Positions 27,655 through 38,654 are shown, counted from the first letter of the stretch. The stretch is 64,000 nt of DNA from Polynucleobacter sp. MWH-UH23A (GCF_040409805.1 NZ_CP099572.1:1984001-2048000); one strand, 5' to 3'. Made by a program: numbers and translations. The notes: generated from the letters alone by a model not told the origin.

Positions 27655-28323
27655 TTAGACGCCATATTTTTCTCTATACGCTTTTACTGCTGGCAAATAA
27701 GCAGTTAACTGGCCATCGCTTGATGCTGTCAAAAATGACATTAGGTCGGTTAGATTCGCGATTGAAATTACCGGCAAACCAAACTCTTGCTCAACAGCCT
27801 GTACTGCTGACTTGTCGCCAATTTCTATCGCATTACCCGAGCGCTCCATGCGATCTAAGGCAATTAATACGGCAACAGGTTCAGCGCCCGCTTTGCGAAT
27901 GAGGTCTACAGATTCTCTAACTGATGTGCCTGCTGAAATAACATCATCAACAATAATGACCTTACCCTTTACCGGCGCACCAACTAACACGCCACCTTCG
28001 CCATGATCTTTGGCTTCTTTGCGGTTGTAAGCATAAGGAACATTAATACCTTCGTCCGCTAGAGCAATAGCGGTCGCAGCTGCAAGAGTAATGCCCTTAT
28101 AGGCTGGCCCATACAACATATCGAAAGGAATTTTTGATTCCACCAACGCCTTTGCATAGTAACGTCCAAGCGCGCCCAAACGAGCGCCATCATTAAATTC
28201 ACCAGCATTGAAGAAATATGGAGAGAGCCTGCCGGCTTTGGTTTTAAACTCCCCAAAGGACAAAACCTTTGCCTCCAAGGCAAAACGAATAAAGTTATCT
28301 TGATTTGAATTATTTGAGCTCAT
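27655..28323 (-). CDS. pyrE: Orotate phosphoribosyltransferase
   Basis: PyrE joins orotate to PRPP to give orotidine-5'-phosphate in pyrimidine synthesis. The 222-residue protein shows [13 protein letters not shown] at the N-terminus, the flexible-loop block [13 protein letters not shown], and the PRPP-binding signature [17 protein letters not shown]. It is transcribed alone and diverges from the exonuclease III gene with 8 bp between starts. Confidence 0.96.
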   Translation of the reverse strand: MSSNNSNQDNFIRFALEAKVLSFGEFKTKAGRLSPYFFNAGEFNDGARLGALGRYYAKALVESKIPFDMLYGPAYKGITLAAATAIALADEGINVPYAYNRKEAKDHGEGGVLVGAPVKGKVIIVDDVISAGTSVRESVDLIRKAGAEPVAVLIALDRMERSGNAIEIGDKSAVQAVEQEFGLPVISIANLTDLMSFLTASSDGQLTAYLPAVKAYREKYGV

Positions 28324-28331
28324 AGACCTAC

Positions 28332-29114
28332 ATGTTACGCATCATTTCCGCGAACCTCAACGGTATTCGTTCTGCAGTTAAAAAAGGCTTTCTACCGTGG
28401 GCCATCAAACAAAAGGCTGACTTCATCTGCATGCAAGAACTCAAAGCCCAACGCGATGATTTAGAAGACGCCATTCTGAATCCTGATGGACTACATGGCT
28501 TCTTTCATCATGCGGAGAAAAAGGGCTATAGCGGCTGTGGCATCTATACACGCCATCAACCAGATGAAGTACTTTACGGATATGGCAATGCAGAATTTGA
28601 TGCGGAAGGGCGTTATGTTGAAGCGCGCTTCAAAAATCTTTCGGTGATCTCGGTTTACATGCCATCAGGCTCAAGCTCTCCTGAGCGACAAGAGGCTAAG
28701 TATCGCTACCTCGATAGTTTCATGCCACATCTCATCAAACTTAAAAAATCTGGCCGTGAAATTGTTCTCTGCGGTGACGTCAATATTGCCCACCATGAAA
28801 TCGATTTAAAAAACTGGAAAGGCAATCTTAAAAACTCGGGCTTCCTGCCTGAAGAGCGCGCTTGGTTAACCAAACTATTTGATCAAGTGGGCTATGTCGA
28901 TGTTTATCGCAAACTAGAGCCTAAGGCTGGAGAGACTTGCTATACCTGGTGGAGCAATCGTGGCCAAGCTTATGCTAAAAATGTTGGGTGGCGCATTGAT
29001 TATCAAATCAGCACTCCCGAGATTGCTGCTGCAGCCAAGACAACCACCATCTATAAAGATGAACGCTTTTCTGATCATGCACCACTAACGGTGGATTATG
29101 ACTGGAAGCTTTAA
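28332..29114 (+). CDS. xth: Exodeoxyribonuclease III (AP endonuclease)
   Basis: This 260-residue enzyme of the EEP superfamily cuts DNA 5' of abasic sites and degrades 3' ends. Motifs include [15 protein letters not shown], the metal-binding Glu in [26 protein letters not shown] with the catalytic Tyr, [41 protein letters not shown] and the terminal [10 protein letters not shown]. The length is typical. It converges on ampG with 2 bp between stops. Confidence 0.95.
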   Translation: MLRIISANLNGIRSAVKKGFLPWAIKQKADFICMQELKAQRDDLEDAILNPDGLHGFFHHAEKKGYSGCGIYTRHQPDEVLYGYGNAEFDAEGRYVEARFKNLSVISVYMPSGSSSPERQEAKYRYLDSFMPHLIKLKKSGREIVLCGDVNIAHHEIDLKNWKGNLKNSGFLPEERAWLTKLFDQVGYVDVYRKLEPKAGETCYTWWSNRGQAYAKNVGWRIDYQISTPEIAAAAKTTTIYKDERFSDHAPLTVDYDWKL

Positions 29115-29116
29115 AA

Positions 29117-30436
29117 CTATTCGCCTTCTTTTTTGGTCTGCACAATTTGAAAATGCATCGTTGCCCAGATTAATGCCAATACTGGAAGGCCGATGATGGC
29201 AGTGCCATAGAAAAAAGCTGGGTATCCAAAGTGGTCAACATAAACGCCAGAAAATCCTGCCAGCCACTTTGGTAATAACAGCATCATCGAACTAAATAAA
29301 GCGTACTGCGTTGCCGAGTAGCGAATATTTGTAAGAGATGAAAGGAATGCAATAAACGCGGAGCTGGCGATTCCTGAACTTAAGTTATCCGCCGAAATCA
29401 CCCAGATTAAACCGTGCAAATCATGCCCCTGATGGGCAAGCCAAGCAAATAGCAGATTACTTACAGCAGATAACACGGCACCCACAAATAGAATTCTGAG
29501 AACGCCGAATCGGAGCGTGAGAACTCCGCCCACAAAGGCGCCAACGAGAGTCATCACAACGCCAAATACTTTGCTAACTGCCGCAACCTCATCTTTTGTG
29601 TATCCCATATCAACATAAAACGGGTTAGCCATGATGCCCATCACTACATCACTAATACGATAAATCGCTATGAGAGACAAAATTAATATGGCATGCCAAC
29701 GATAGCGACGAATAAATTCTGCAAATGGTTCAATCAAAGTTTGATACAGCCACGCTTTTGCATTGCGCGCTTTAGCTAACTCATAACGAGCAGGCTCTTT
29801 ACTAAATAGGGTTGTCAAAACCCCAACGCCGATCGAGGCCGCCATACACAAATAAGCAAATTGCCAAGCACCAGCGTCATAACCGCTACCTGTTTCAGCT
29901 CTTGCGGCCAACCACAATACGCCGGCACCCGCCCAGATGAGTGCTAAGCGATAACCAGTTTGATATGTGGCCGCGAGCGCCGCCTGACGATCGCTATTCG
30001 CTGATTCAATCCGAAATGCATCCAAAGCGATGTCTTGAGTAGCAGAACCAAATGCCACTAATAGAGCACACCATACGATTGAATTCAGGGCAAGCTTGGG
30101 ATCCAAAGTAGACATGCCTACTAAGCCGAGAATGACCAGGGCTTGCGCGAATATCAACCAACTTCTCCTGCGCCCCAATAGAGCAGTTAAGAATGGAATT
30201 TGCACACGATCAACCAAGGGGGCCCACATCCATTTGAACGCGTAAATCAGCCCAACCCAAGTTAAGTAGCCAATTGTGCTGCGATCGATTCCTGCTTCGC
30301 GCAACCAAAAACTCAAAGTTCCCAGTATTAGCAAAAGGGGTAAGCCCGCTGAGAAGCCTAGAAATAACATTCTTAGGCAAGGCCATTCGAGATACACCCG
30401 AAAGTCTTTTAACCAAGATTGAATGGCGGACAGCAC
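29117..30436 (-). CDS. ampG: AmpG-family muropeptide transporter (MFS)
   Basis: AmpG imports anhydro-muropeptides for cell-wall recycling. This polytopic protein has about 12 hydrophobic segments and the family N-terminal block LFLGFSAGLPLLLILGTLSFWLREAG, followed by IGYLTWVGLIYAFKWMWAPLVDR. The frame continues upstream through TTG and GTG codons to 30487, inside metW. I chose the GTG just behind the metW stop, because it gives a family-like N-terminus (MLSAIQSWLKDFRVYLEW). The start is not certain. It is cotranscribed with metX and metW. Confidence 0.88.
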   Translation of the reverse strand: MLSAIQSWLKDFRVYLEWPCLRMLFLGFSAGLPLLLILGTLSFWLREAGIDRSTIGYLTWVGLIYAFKWMWAPLVDRVQIPFLTALLGRRRSWLIFAQALVILGLVGMSTLDPKLALNSIVWCALLVAFGSATQDIALDAFRIESANSDRQAALAATYQTGYRLALIWAGAGVLWLAARAETGSGYDAGAWQFAYLCMAASIGVGVLTTLFSKEPARYELAKARNAKAWLYQTLIEPFAEFIRRYRWHAILILSLIAIYRISDVVMGIMANPFYVDMGYTKDEVAAVSKVFGVVMTLVGAFVGGVLTLRFGVLRILFVGAVLSAVSNLLFAWLAHQGHDLHGLIWVISADNLSSGIASSAFIAFLSSLTNIRYSATQYALFSSMMLLLPKWLAGFSGVYVDHFGYPAFFYGTAIIGLPVLALIWATMHFQIVQTKKEGE

Positions 30437-30449
30437 CTTGATGTTTATC

Positions 30450-31043
30450 TTATGCGCGACAGACACGGAATAGAGCAAGGCTACCAAACAGATTTGGCAT
30501 CAAGGTCACTTGTCGACCATCATGCAAGATGCATTGATCAATGACTTTAAGTCCAAGACTGGATGCTAATTTTTCAAAATCGGCAACCGTCAATACGCGT
30601 ACGTTTGGAGTGTTGTACCACTGATAAGGCAAGCTCTTTGAGACAGGCATACGACCAAGCGCAACCGCTAAACGGTGCGACCAATGACCAAAGTTTGGAA
30701 AGGACACAATCGACTCTTTGCCAACGCGCACAATCTCACGCAGAATTTTTTCAGTCTGATGAATCGTTTGCACAGTCTGAGATAACACAACCGTATCAAA
30801 ACTATTGTCTTCAAATAAGGCGAGGCCGCCCTCTAAGTCTTGCTGGATAACGTTTAAGCCCTTTTGCACACAAGCTAAAACTCTCCCGTCATCTATCTCA
30901 ACACCATAAGCATGCACTGGTTTTTGTTTCTGCAAGAACTCCAAAAAGCTGCCGTCACCACAACCCAAATCAAGCACCTGGCTATTAGGAATAATCCAAT
31001 TTGCGATGGCAGCAAAATCGGCGCGCTTATTTAAATTACTCAT
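30450..31043 (-). CDS. metW: Methionine biosynthesis protein MetW
   Basis: MetW is a 197-residue SAM-dependent-methyltransferase-fold protein that partners MetX in many proteobacteria. The SAM motif is [15 protein letters not shown]. Further family blocks are [38 protein letters not shown], and [21 protein letters not shown] with [12 protein letters not shown]. Published work links MetW to full activity of the paired acyltransferase. It overlaps metX by 8 bp, which fits translational coupling. Confidence 0.95.
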   Translation of the reverse strand: MSNLNKRADFAAIANWIIPNSQVLDLGCGDGSFLEFLQKQKPVHAYGVEIDDGRVLACVQKGLNVIQQDLEGGLALFEDNSFDTVVLSQTVQTIHQTEKILREIVRVGKESIVSFPNFGHWSHRLAVALGRMPVSKSLPYQWYNTPNVRVLTVADFEKLASSLGLKVIDQCILHDGRQVTLMPNLFGSLALFRVCRA

Positions 31044-32178
31044 GATGAACCTCGCGCATTTGCTTGAAATACGCCCTCACAAGATTGTGATATCGCTTAT
31101 CATCTAACAAGAAAGCGTCATGACCATGTGGCGCATCAATTTCGGCATAGGTAACTTCGCTCTTGTTGCTAAGTAGCGATTGAACAATTTCACGACTACG
31201 ATTTGGAGGAAAGCGCCAATCTGTTGAAAAACTCACTACCAAAAACTTTGCCTGCACTTCAGCCAAAGCGCGATTGAGGCTGCCTTCAGATCGGCGCGCA
31301 GGATCGAAATAATCAAGGGCACGGGTTATGAGCAAATACGTATTGGCATCGAAATAAGTGGAGAATTTATCTCCTTGGTGACGTAGGTAGCTTTCAACCT
31401 CAAACTCCACATCAAAGCTGAAGCGATAGTCCTTGGACTCTCCATGAGGGCGTTGTAATTCACGACCAAACTTTTCAGCCATATCGTCGTCAGACAAATA
31501 GGTGATGTGACCAACCATGCGAGCTAAACGCAAGCCACGCTTAGGTACTACTCCATGCGCATAGTAATTGCCGCCATGAAAATCTGGGTCCGACAGAATG
31601 GCGTTACGAGCCACTTCATTAAACGCAATATTTTGTGCGCTTAACTTTGGAGTAGATGCAATGACAATGCAATGATCAAGGCGCTTGGGAAACTGAATAG
31701 CCCACGCCAAGGCTTGCATACCTCCCAAACTTCCGCCCATCACTGCCGCAAATTTCCGAATCCCCAATTTATCCGCAAGACGAGCCTGAGTATTTACCCA
31801 ATCCTCTACCGTAACTACCGGGAAATCGGCTCCATATGGCTTGCCTGTAGCTGGGTTTAGGCTCATTGGGCCCGTAGATCCAAAACAGGATCCCAAATTA
31901 TTCACGCCAATTACAAAAAAATGATCTGTGTCGACCGGTTTACCAGGGCCAATCATGTTGTCCCACCATCCAATGTCTTCAGGATTATCTGGACTTGGGC
32001 CTGCTACGTGATGCGAAGCATTTAAAGCATGACAAATGAGTACGGCATTGCTTTTATCTGCATTGAGCTTGCCATAAGTTTCAATGACTAAGTCATATCC
32101 CGATAACATGGCGCCACTTTGCAAAGGCAGTGGCTCGGCAAAATGAATGGTATTTCTAGAGAGATGTAACTCGCTCAT
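31036..32178 (-). CDS. metX: Homoserine O-acyltransferase MetX
   Basis: MetX activates homoserine for methionine synthesis. The 380-residue alpha/beta hydrolase shows [32 protein letters not shown], the nucleophile elbow [14 protein letters not shown] (catalytic Ser), and the late Asp and His in DWRFPP and [10 protein letters not shown]. The family was named as an acetyltransferase, but proteins paired with MetW in proteobacteria often use succinyl-CoA, so the acyl donor is left open. The start overlaps the slmA-like gene by 4 bp. Confidence 0.94.
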   Translation of the reverse strand: MSELHLSRNTIHFAEPLPLQSGAMLSGYDLVIETYGKLNADKSNAVLICHALNASHHVAGPSPDNPEDIGWWDNMIGPGKPVDTDHFFVIGVNNLGSCFGSTGPMSLNPATGKPYGADFPVVTVEDWVNTQARLADKLGIRKFAAVMGGSLGGMQALAWAIQFPKRLDHCIVIASTPKLSAQNIAFNEVARNAILSDPDFHGGNYYAHGVVPKRGLRLARMVGHITYLSDDDMAEKFGRELQRPHGESKDYRFSFDVEFEVESYLRHQGDKFSTYFDANTYLLITRALDYFDPARRSEGSLNRALAEVQAKFLVVSFSTDWRFPPNRSREIVQSLLSNKSEVTYAEIDAPHGHDAFLLDDKRYHNLVRAYFKQMREVHHE

Positions 32179-32831
32179 TCTGACAATAGCAGACGCAAAC
32201 TTACATCAGCGGCATCTGTTGGTAGCTTTTTGAAACCGCTTCTAGCAAAACGATGCCAACGCCCCAATACAAAGCTCATCAACATGGCTGCGCGGATGCT
32301 TACTTCTTCTTGTCCTAACTTAGACCATGCTCCGCCTTGAGTCTGGGCAATACGCAAAGCCTGCTTAAGAGAGGCCTCAACTCGATCCAGAACTTGGGTA
32401 ATACGTTCTTGCAAGCGATCATCCTCCTGCAAAAGAGCGTCTCCCAACAAGACTCGTGTCATACCAGGATTTTTTTCCGCAAAGAATAAGAGCATCTGCA
32501 GAATGCCTCGGGCCTGGGCAAGACCTGATTCTTCTTTTTGATTAATTTGGTTGATTAAACCAAAAACAGTTTGCTCAATAAATGAAATCAAGCCCTCAAA
32601 CATTTGGGCTTTACTTGCAAAGTGTCGATATAAAGCAGCCTCTGATACGTCAATCTTCGCTGCCAAAGCTGCTGTTGTGACACGTTCACCTTTTGGATTT
32701 TGCAGCATTTCTGCCAGCACTTGCAGAATCTGCAAACGGCGCTCGCCTGGACGAGGGCGCTTGCGTGTCTTGCCAGCATCAACGCTAGCGCTGTTGATTT
32801 CTGCTGACTCTATGGATTCGCGCATTGTCAT
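32175..32831 (-). CDS. slmA: SlmA-like nucleoid occlusion factor (TetR family)
   Basis: This 218-residue TetR-family protein matches SlmA, which binds specific chromosomal sites and blocks FtsZ assembly over the nucleoid. The helix-turn-helix region reads [32 protein letters not shown], with SlmA-like residues after it ([15 protein letters not shown]). A basic N-terminal extension ([11 protein letters not shown]) precedes it. It sits between argB and metX, with 4-bp overlap to metX and 4 bp from argB. It could instead be a local metabolic repressor, but the sequence favours SlmA. Confidence 0.85.
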   Translation of the reverse strand: MTMRESIESAEINSASVDAGKTRKRPRPGERRLQILQVLAEMLQNPKGERVTTAALAAKIDVSEAALYRHFASKAQMFEGLISFIEQTVFGLINQINQKEESGLAQARGILQMLLFFAEKNPGMTRVLLGDALLQEDDRLQERITQVLDRVEASLKQALRIAQTQGGAWSKLGQEEVSIRAAMLMSFVLGRWHRFARSGFKKLPTDAADVSLRLLLSE

Positions 32832-32835
32832 CTTC

Positions 32836-33738
32836 TTATCTGGAACGAATCATCGTGCCGAAAGCTTGCTCGGTCAAAATTTCTAACAGCAAAGAATGCT
32901 CAATGCGACCGTCAATTATGTGCACTGAATTTACGCCGCTCTTAGCTGCATCTAAAGCAGAAGAAATTTTTGGCAACATACCGCCTGAAATAGTGCCATC
33001 GGCAAATAAACCATCAATCTCTCTAGCGGTTAAATCCGTCAGTAATTTGCCATCTTTATCCATTACACCCGGAATATTGGTCATCATGACTAATTTTTCC
33101 GCATGCAAAATCTCTGCCATCTTTCCAGCAACCAAATCGGCATTAATGTTGTATGCCTGACCTTCCGCACTAAAGCCAATCGGAGAAATTACCGGAATGA
33201 AAGCATCGTCCTGCAAGGCCTTCACAACGGCTGGATTGATTGCTTCGATTTCACCTACAAAACCAATATCGACTTTCTTACCTGGCTCTGTGTCGCTAGG
33301 AATCATCATTTTCTTCGCATGAATCAAGCCGCCGTCTTTGCCGGTTAAGCCAACTGCCTGTCCGCCAAAATGGTTGATCAGCATCACGATATCTTGTTGC
33401 ACTTCACCACCGAGAACCCACTCAACCACTTCCATAGTTTCTTCATCGGTAACACGCATACCTTGGATAAATGTTCCAGTCTTACCAATCTTTTTGAGGG
33501 CCTCGTCAATTTGTGGGCCACCACCATGAACCACCACAGGATTCATACCAACTAATTTCAACAAGATCACATCGCGCGCAAAACTTTCCTTGAGTCGCTC
33601 CTCGACCATAGCATTTCCACCGTACTTAATGACGATGGTTTTACCGTGATACGCACGAATGTAAGGCAATGCCTCAGCAAGAATCTCCGCCTTTAATAAA
33701 GGCGAGATATCGCTAATAGATGTCAAATGCTTAGTCAT
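32836..33738 (-). CDS. argB: Acetylglutamate kinase
   Basis: ArgB phosphorylates N-acetylglutamate, the second step of arginine synthesis. The 300-residue protein of the amino-acid-kinase fold begins its core with [12 protein letters not shown], continues with [24 protein letters not shown] and [13 protein letters not shown], and closes with [18 protein letters not shown]. The length is usual. It stands between dksA and the slmA-like gene on the same strand with spacings of 12 and 4 bp, so it may be read as part of a longer transcript. Confidence 0.96.
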   Translation of the reverse strand: MTKHLTSISDISPLLKAEILAEALPYIRAYHGKTIVIKYGGNAMVEERLKESFARDVILLKLVGMNPVVVHGGGPQIDEALKKIGKTGTFIQGMRVTDEETMEVVEWVLGGEVQQDIVMLINHFGGQAVGLTGKDGGLIHAKKMMIPSDTEPGKKVDIGFVGEIEAINPAVVKALQDDAFIPVISPIGFSAEGQAYNINADLVAGKMAEILHAEKLVMMTNIPGVMDKDGKLLTDLTAREIDGLFADGTISGGMLPKISSALDAAKSGVNSVHIIDGRIEHSLLLEILTEQAFGTMIRSR

Positions 33739-33750
33739 TACAAATGGTGT

Positions 33751-34239
33751 TTATTCGCCAAATAATTTTTGACGGAGTTCGCGACGCTCTTGTGCCTCAA
33801 GAGACAAATTGGCTGTAGGCCTTGCAATTAAACGGTTCAGGCCGATTGGCTCACCTGTTTCTTCACACCAACCATATTCACCAGATTCGATTCGTCCGAG
33901 TGCTTGCTCAACTTTTTTAAGTAATTTGCGCTCACGATCACGAGTGCGCAATTCCAGCGCATGCTCTTCTTCAATCGTTGCACGATCAGCTGGATCTGGA
34001 ACCAAAATATTTTCACGGAGATGTTCAGTTGTCTCGGATGCATTTTTCAAGATGTCATCTTTTAAGGTCAACAACTTTTGACGGAAAAAATCTAACTGGG
34101 CAGCATTCATGTAGTCCTTGTCAGACATCTTAAGCAATTCAGCCTCAGTTAAAGGCGCGCCCTTAGCTGCTTTAGTGCTCGTAGCTTTGCTGCTTGCTTT
34201 CGCAGTACTTGCAGGTTTTGTTGCTGTTTTTACCGTCAT
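33751..34239 (-). CDS. dksA: DksA, RNA polymerase-binding transcription factor, cysteine-poor finger
   Basis: DksA enters the RNA polymerase secondary channel and works with ppGpp in the stringent response. The 162-residue protein has an Ala/Lys/Ser/Thr-rich leader, then the coiled coil with DPADRATIEEEHALELRTRDRERK at its tip (the key Asp-Pro-Ala-Asp), and the globular end YGWCEETGEPIGLNRL. Canonical DksA has four zinc cysteines there, but only one remains, as in zinc-independent versions. The 120-bp upstream gap holds a TACAAT box (34344-34349) without a good -35, so a promoter is possible but unproven. Confidence 0.95.
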   Translation of the reverse strand: MTVKTATKPASTAKASSKATSTKAAKGAPLTEAELLKMSDKDYMNAAQLDFFRQKLLTLKDDILKNASETTEHLRENILVPDPADRATIEEEHALELRTRDRERKLLKKVEQALGRIESGEYGWCEETGEPIGLNRLIARPTANLSLEAQERRELRQKLFGE

Positions 34240-34360
34240 CTCATTCTTTCCTAGATTTGAAGCATTATTGCCTCATTCTGCCAAACTTTTGTTGTTGCTA
34301 GCCAATATTCTTCAAGCTTTCACAATCTTGGCCGTGGCGGCGGATTGTACCCGAATCTGA

Positions 34361-35422
34361 CTAGACCAAACAGCCTTCAAGCCCAGCCAGTAGGGTGTCT
34401 TTAGGCAAATCAATGCCTATGAAGACCATACGGGTTTGTTTGGGCTCAGACCCCCAGGGACCAGCTAAATCACTGCCCATCATTTGATGCACCCCCTGAA
34501 ACACCACTTTTCGGCTACTTCCTTTGACATAAAGCACGCCCTTGTAGCGCAGCATTTTCTCTCCAAAGACCTCCAAAATACCCCCCAGGAAATCTTCCAG
34601 TTTTTTATGATCAAAGGGTTTATCACTACGAAAAACGAAGGACTGAATGCGATCGGTATGGCCAGCATGACCATGATGGTGGTCATGGCTATGATCGTGT
34701 CCGCAAGTACTGTGATCATGATCATGAGAGTGGTCGTGACCGCAGTGAGCATGATCGTGATCATCCTGCTCCAAGAAATGAGGATCAATATCTAACTTCG
34801 CATTTAAATTGAAACCCTTGAGATCTAAAACAGCATTTAATGGAACCACGCCCTTAGAGATTGCACTGATGGGAGCTCTCGGATTCATATGCATTAAACG
34901 GCTACGCAAAGCTTCAACTTCGGCTGCCGACACTAAGTCTGTTTTCGTAATAAATATTTGATCCGCGAAACCCACTTGGCGCTGGGCCTCCTCGTGCTCA
35001 GTCAGTTGCTGCTGGCCATGCTTAGCATCCACTAAAGTCACTACGGCATCAAGCACATAATGATCCGCAACATCATCATCCATAAAGAAGGTTTGGGCTA
35101 CAGGCCCTGGGTTTGCTACCCCCGTAGTCTCAATGACAACGCGATCAAAATGAATTTTTTTATCTTTTCGCTGCTCCCATAAAGCATTTAACGCCTCAAC
35201 TAAATCGCCGCGAATGGTGCAACAAATACAACCATTACTCATTTGCACAATATTCTCTTCATGATCCTGGACCAGGATATCGTTATCGATATTTTCTTCG
35301 CCAAACTCATTCTCAATCACTGCAATTTTTTTACCGTGATCTTCAGTCAGAATGTGTTTTAACAAAGTAGTTTTGCCGCTTCCTAAAAAGCCGGTCAATA
35401 TAGTTACAGGGATTAATGCCAT
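34361..35422 (-). CDS. CobW/ZNG1-family zinc-chaperone-type GTPase with His-rich loop
   Basis: This G3E GTPase (353 residues from the ATG chosen) has the P-loop [11 protein letters not shown], the Walker-B-like ENEFGE, the metal site [11 protein letters not shown] (CXCC), and TKTD for guanine. A long stretch around residues 220-260 is almost wholly His and Asp with two Cys-Gly-His units, a strong divalent-metal binder. A CobW C-terminal domain follows. Proteins of this group load zinc or cobalt into client enzymes. A TTG five codons earlier is an alternative start, but GGA spacing favours the ATG. The neighbour is dksA, whose zinc site is degenerate. Confidence 0.92.
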   Translation of the reverse strand: MALIPVTILTGFLGSGKTTLLKHILTEDHGKKIAVIENEFGEENIDNDILVQDHEENIVQMSNGCICCTIRGDLVEALNALWEQRKDKKIHFDRVVIETTGVANPGPVAQTFFMDDDVADHYVLDAVVTLVDAKHGQQQLTEHEEAQRQVGFADQIFITKTDLVSAAEVEALRSRLMHMNPRAPISAISKGVVPLNAVLDLKGFNLNAKLDIDPHFLEQDDHDHAHCGHDHSHDHDHSTCGHDHSHDHHHGHAGHTDRIQSFVFRSDKPFDHKKLEDFLGGILEVFGEKMLRYKGVLYVKGSSRKVVFQGVHQMMGSDLAGPWGSEPKQTRMVFIGIDLPKDTLLAGLEGCLV

Positions 35423-35500
35423 GAGCGATCCAATCAAAATCCAAAAATCTTTGTGTGTTGTGTTCCCACACTCGGGAAACCCACTATCTTACCTAGTTCC

Positions 35501-36502
35501 TCAAGCTTTGCCAGCCTTGGCGCGTGGATGCGCTTTATCGTATGCCTGAGCTAGATGCTGGAAATCTAAAGAGGTATAAATCTGCGTACTGGCAATACTG
35601 GCGTGCCCAAGCATTTCTTGAACGGCACGCAAATCCTGTGAGGACTGCAACACATGGCTGGCAAAACTATGGCGCATCATATGCGGATGGACGTGAGTAG
35701 GCAAGCCAGCACGAATCGCTAAAGTTCGCAACCGTGCCTGCACTGTGCGTGGTGATAAACGCTTGCCACTTGCAGATAAAAAGAGCGCAAGGGATTCAGA
35801 TAATTCCCCGCTCGCATCCCTAAGGTTTCTCCACGCCAATAAAGATTGCATTGCAGGAGCACCAACCGGAACAGAGCGTCTTTTACCGCCTTTGCCTAAA
35901 ACGGTCACTTCTGCGGCATCCCAATCTAGCCATCCTGCAGATTCATATTGACGATCTTTACTCTGCATGACGTCAATACCTAGAAGCTCAGATAAACGCA
36001 AACCGGAGGAATACAACAAATCAACAATGGCGGCATCCCGAATCGACTCTAAATCTTTTTTCTCAGCCGCTTCTTTTACAGCCTGATTCACCAACGCAAG
36101 CGCTTGCTCAACAGAAAGGGCTTTAGGCAAGGACTTAAGGCGCTTTGGCGCCTTAACATCATCCACAGGATTGGCGGTTAACCGTACGCTGACTTTACCC
36201 GCCTGTGCATCGCGCCGTGCATTTTTTTCTGTCAACCAGTCGTACCATCCACGCCATGCAGATAAAGCCCGAGCAATACTTCTAGATGACTTGTCTTTGG
36301 AGTGCAAACGTCCAGCCCAACGACGCACATGGGCATTCGTTACCTTTAATAAATCAACGGAATCATCTTGTGCAAAGTTTTGTAAATCACTTAAGTCCAT
36401 GCCATACGCTTTTAGCGTGTGCAGAGAGAGTTGACGCAATACATGAAGCTCATGCAAATACTCTTGCATGAGTGGATGAAGATCAGCCGGCTTTAATTTC
36501 AT
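35501..36502 (-). CDS. xerC: Tyrosine recombinase XerC
   Basis: XerC with XerD resolves chromosome dimers at dif. The 333-residue protein has an N-terminal SAM-like core-binding domain (YLHELHVLRQLSLHTLKAYGMDL) and the catalytic domain with Arg in SSGLRLSELLG, Lys in VLGKGGKRR, His/Arg in HPHMMRHSFASH, a second His in LGHASIAST, and Tyr in QIYTSLD. It overlaps the DUF484 gene by 20 bp, an old neighbour of xerC in many proteobacteria. There is no sign of a mobile element nearby, so this is the housekeeping enzyme. Confidence 0.94.
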   Translation of the reverse strand: MKLKPADLHPLMQEYLHELHVLRQLSLHTLKAYGMDLSDLQNFAQDDSVDLLKVTNAHVRRWAGRLHSKDKSSRSIARALSAWRGWYDWLTEKNARRDAQAGKVSVRLTANPVDDVKAPKRLKSLPKALSVEQALALVNQAVKEAAEKKDLESIRDAAIVDLLYSSGLRLSELLGIDVMQSKDRQYESAGWLDWDAAEVTVLGKGGKRRSVPVGAPAMQSLLAWRNLRDASGELSESLALFLSASGKRLSPRTVQARLRTLAIRAGLPTHVHPHMMRHSFASHVLQSSQDLRAVQEMLGHASIASTQIYTSLDFQHLAQAYDKAHPRAKAGKA

Positions 36503-37157
36503 AAGCCTGGATACGATCCAAAGCTGCAGCAGTCAGTTCTGCAATTTGCCTTAAATAGAAGGCGCCCATGTCAGCAGTAAACCGAGTCTCGTCTTTGCTG
36601 GCCAACAAAAGAACTGCTGGTGATTGATTCGCACCAATGCTCTTACCAAGCGGCAGGCCGATAGCCACCATGCTTTGCCATTCGGGATCAATCTGAGTTT
36701 GACTAGCCAGCAAATCTACACTGGCAGCAGCCAATTCCTTAGCAGAGCCGCACAAGGGCGTATCTACCCAAGGACCAAATGCCGAATTAGGAGATAGTAA
36801 TTGTGCAGCTTCAACCTCAAAAACTTCTGCCAAGCCAGTAGTAATTGCCGCTTCAACATCAGCCTTATTGTTTGCCTTTATTAAGCGCAACAACCAAGCG
36901 ACCAAACTTTGTTGCGTTTTGTCATTGCGACTACCAAAGTGCAGCATCTCACTCAAGCGTCGATTAAGTTCTTGGTTTTGTGTACGCAAGACTGTCATCT
37001 GACGCTCTTGCAAAGAGATGGCGCGATCTTCGTGCGGGTGCTTGATCCGAATCTCATTAAACAAATTGGCATAACGCTCAAAAAAACCTGGGGTTGCGCG
37101 CAACCACTCAGCAACCAACTCTTCTTGCTCAGCCTGTTTTGGATCTATCGCACTCAT
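36483..37157 (-). CDS. DUF484 family (GAF-like) protein
   Basis: This 224-residue protein belongs to DUF484. The N-terminal part has VAEWLRATPGFFERYANLF and SLQERQMTVLRTQNQELNRRL (a short coiled coil). A GAF-like part with LPLGKSIGANQSPAVLLLASKDETRFTADMGAFYLRQIAELT follows. The function is not established. Genes of this family commonly stand between dapF and xerC; here the xerC link is kept (20-bp overlap), while dapF is about 9 kb away. Confidence 0.85.
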   Translation of the reverse strand: MSAIDPKQAEQEELVAEWLRATPGFFERYANLFNEIRIKHPHEDRAISLQERQMTVLRTQNQELNRRLSEMLHFGSRNDKTQQSLVAWLLRLIKANNKADVEAAITTGLAEVFEVEAAQLLSPNSAFGPWVDTPLCGSAKELAAASVDLLASQTQIDPEWQSMVAIGLPLGKSIGANQSPAVLLLASKDETRFTADMGAFYLRQIAELTAAALDRIQAYEIKAG

Positions 37158-37181
37158 GTATCTCTTTCTTGAATTTCTTAC

Positions 37182-38654
37182 TTAGCTCAATTTTTTACGT
37201 AGCAATTCATTAACCTGAACGGGATTTGCCTTACCCTGAGAGGCTTTCATAATCTGGCCCACCAAAGCATTGAAAGCCTTGTCTTTTCCAGATCGGAATT
37301 CTTCTACTGATTTTTGATTGGCGGCAAGGACCTGATCAATAATGGCCTCTAATGCACCGCTATCACTGATTTGTTTCAAGCCTTTTGCATCAATAATTTG
37401 ATCGACAGTACTGATTGGTTTTCCTACGATTGCATCATCCCAAAGGGTTGCAAAAATGTCTTTTGCAATCTTGTTTGAAATCGTGCCATCAGCAACTCGA
37501 GCAAGTAAGGGCGCCAAATCTTTTGCTTTTAAAGGCGCATCAGCAATCGCAATCCCTGCGCGATTAATTGATGAAGCAAATTCTCCAGCAATTAAATTGG
37601 CAGCAGCTTTAGCCAATGGTTTTCCAACAATCGCTAACAACTCTTCAAAAACTTTAGCCGTATCGCGATCTTGGCTGAGTAGCTGCACATCGTAGGCGCT
37701 TAGTCCGTAATCGGCTTGCCATTGCGCACGCAGATCAGCAGGCAATGCAGGCATTGTGCTGCGTACCTTAGCAATCCATGCATCATCAATCAGCACTGGC
37801 AATAAATCAGGGTCTGGGAAATAGCGATAATCGTTTGCGTCTTCTTTGCTACGCATACTGCGAGTCTCACCGCGATCAGGATCGTATAGACGGGTTTCCT
37901 GAACCACAGTACCGCCATCCTCAATCAATTCAATTTGACGACGTACTTCATATTGAATTGCCTCTTCCAAGAAACGGAAAGAGTTCAAATTTTTAATCTC
38001 GCAACGCGTACCAAACTCAACCTGGCCTTTTGGACGCACGGATACGTTGGCATCGCAACGGAAAGATCCTTCTTGCATATTGCCGTCGCAAACACCCAAC
38101 CAGACAACCAGGCCATGTAAAGCCTTGGCATAGGCTACTGCTTCTGCAGCACTACGCATCACTGGCTCGGTCACAATCTCTAATAGAGGTGTGCCAGCAC
38201 GATTGAGATCGATTCCGCTGGAAGGCTCACCATGCGGCCCAATAAAGCCTTCTTCGTGAACCGATTTACCCGCATCTTCTTCCATATGAGCGCGAGTAAG
38301 TTCAACGGTCTTAACTTCATCGCCCACCAAAATTTCAATCTTCCCGCCGACCACAACCGGAATCTCAAACTGACTAATTTGATAGCCTTTAGGTAGATCA
38401 GGATAAAAATAATTCTTGCGAGCAAAAATACTTGCTGGTGAGATCTTCGCGCCTACCGCCAATCCAAAACGGATAGCATGCTCAACGGCTTCGCGATTAA
38501 GAACTGGCAGCACACCCGGCAATGCTAAATCTACGGCACATGCTTGCGTATTCGGAGCGGCACCAAAACGAGTGCTAGCTCCACTAAAAATTTTAGATTG
38601 CGTTTGTAATTGCGCGTGTGTTTCTAAACCAATAACAACTTCCCACTGCATCAT
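37182..38654 (-). CDS. gatB: Asp-tRNA(Asn)/Glu-tRNA(Gln) amidotransferase subunit B
   Basis: GatB is the kinase subunit of GatCAB, which converts misacylated Glu-tRNA(Gln) or Asp-tRNA(Asn). The protein (490 residues from the ATG chosen) shows [61 protein letters not shown] and [16 protein letters not shown]-terminal YqeY-like tail domain reaches [18 protein letters not shown]. The frame extends ten codons upstream, but the ATG that overlaps the gatA stop (ATGA) follows GAGGTGG and is clearly the start. Confidence 0.96.
   Translation of the reverse strand: MMQWEVVIGLETHAQLQTQSKIFSGASTRFGAAPNTQACAVDLALPGVLPVLNREAVEHAIRFGLAVGAKISPASIFARKNYFYPDLPKGYQISQFEIPVVVGGKIEILVGDEVKTVELTRAHMEEDAGKSVHEEGFIGPHGEPSSGIDLNRAGTPLLEIVTEPVMRSAAEAVAYAKALHGLVVWLGVCDGNMQEGSFRCDANVSVRPKGQVEFGTRCEIKNLNSFRFLEEAIQYEVRRQIELIEDGGTVVQETRLYDPDRGETRSMRSKEDANDYRYFPDPDLLPVLIDDAWIAKVRSTMPALPADLRAQWQADYGLSAYDVQLLSQDRDTAKVFEELLAIVGKPLAKAAANLIAGEFASSINRAGIAIADAPLKAKDLAPLLARVADGTISNKIAKDIFATLWDDAIVGKPISTVDQIIDAKGLKQISDSGALEAIIDQVLAANQKSVEEFRSGKDKAFNALVGQIMKASQGKANPVQVNELLRKKLS

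Noticed and set aside
32530..32560. Tandem TTGATTAA-like repeats inside the slmA-like gene
   Set aside because: They code for repeated Asn-Gln-containing residues (LINQINQ) and lie within a conserved reading frame; no regulatory role is needed.
34480..34795. Two long ORFs rich in Met, Ile, Thr and Val over the CobW His-rich region, one on each strand
   Set aside because: They are by-products of the repetitive CAT/GAT codons for His and Asp in the real gene; their composition is not protein-like.
35501..36502. XerC-like tyrosine recombinase as a sign of an integrated element
   Set aside because: It overlaps DUF484 as in housekeeping xerC loci, and no att repeats, cargo or phage genes are near.
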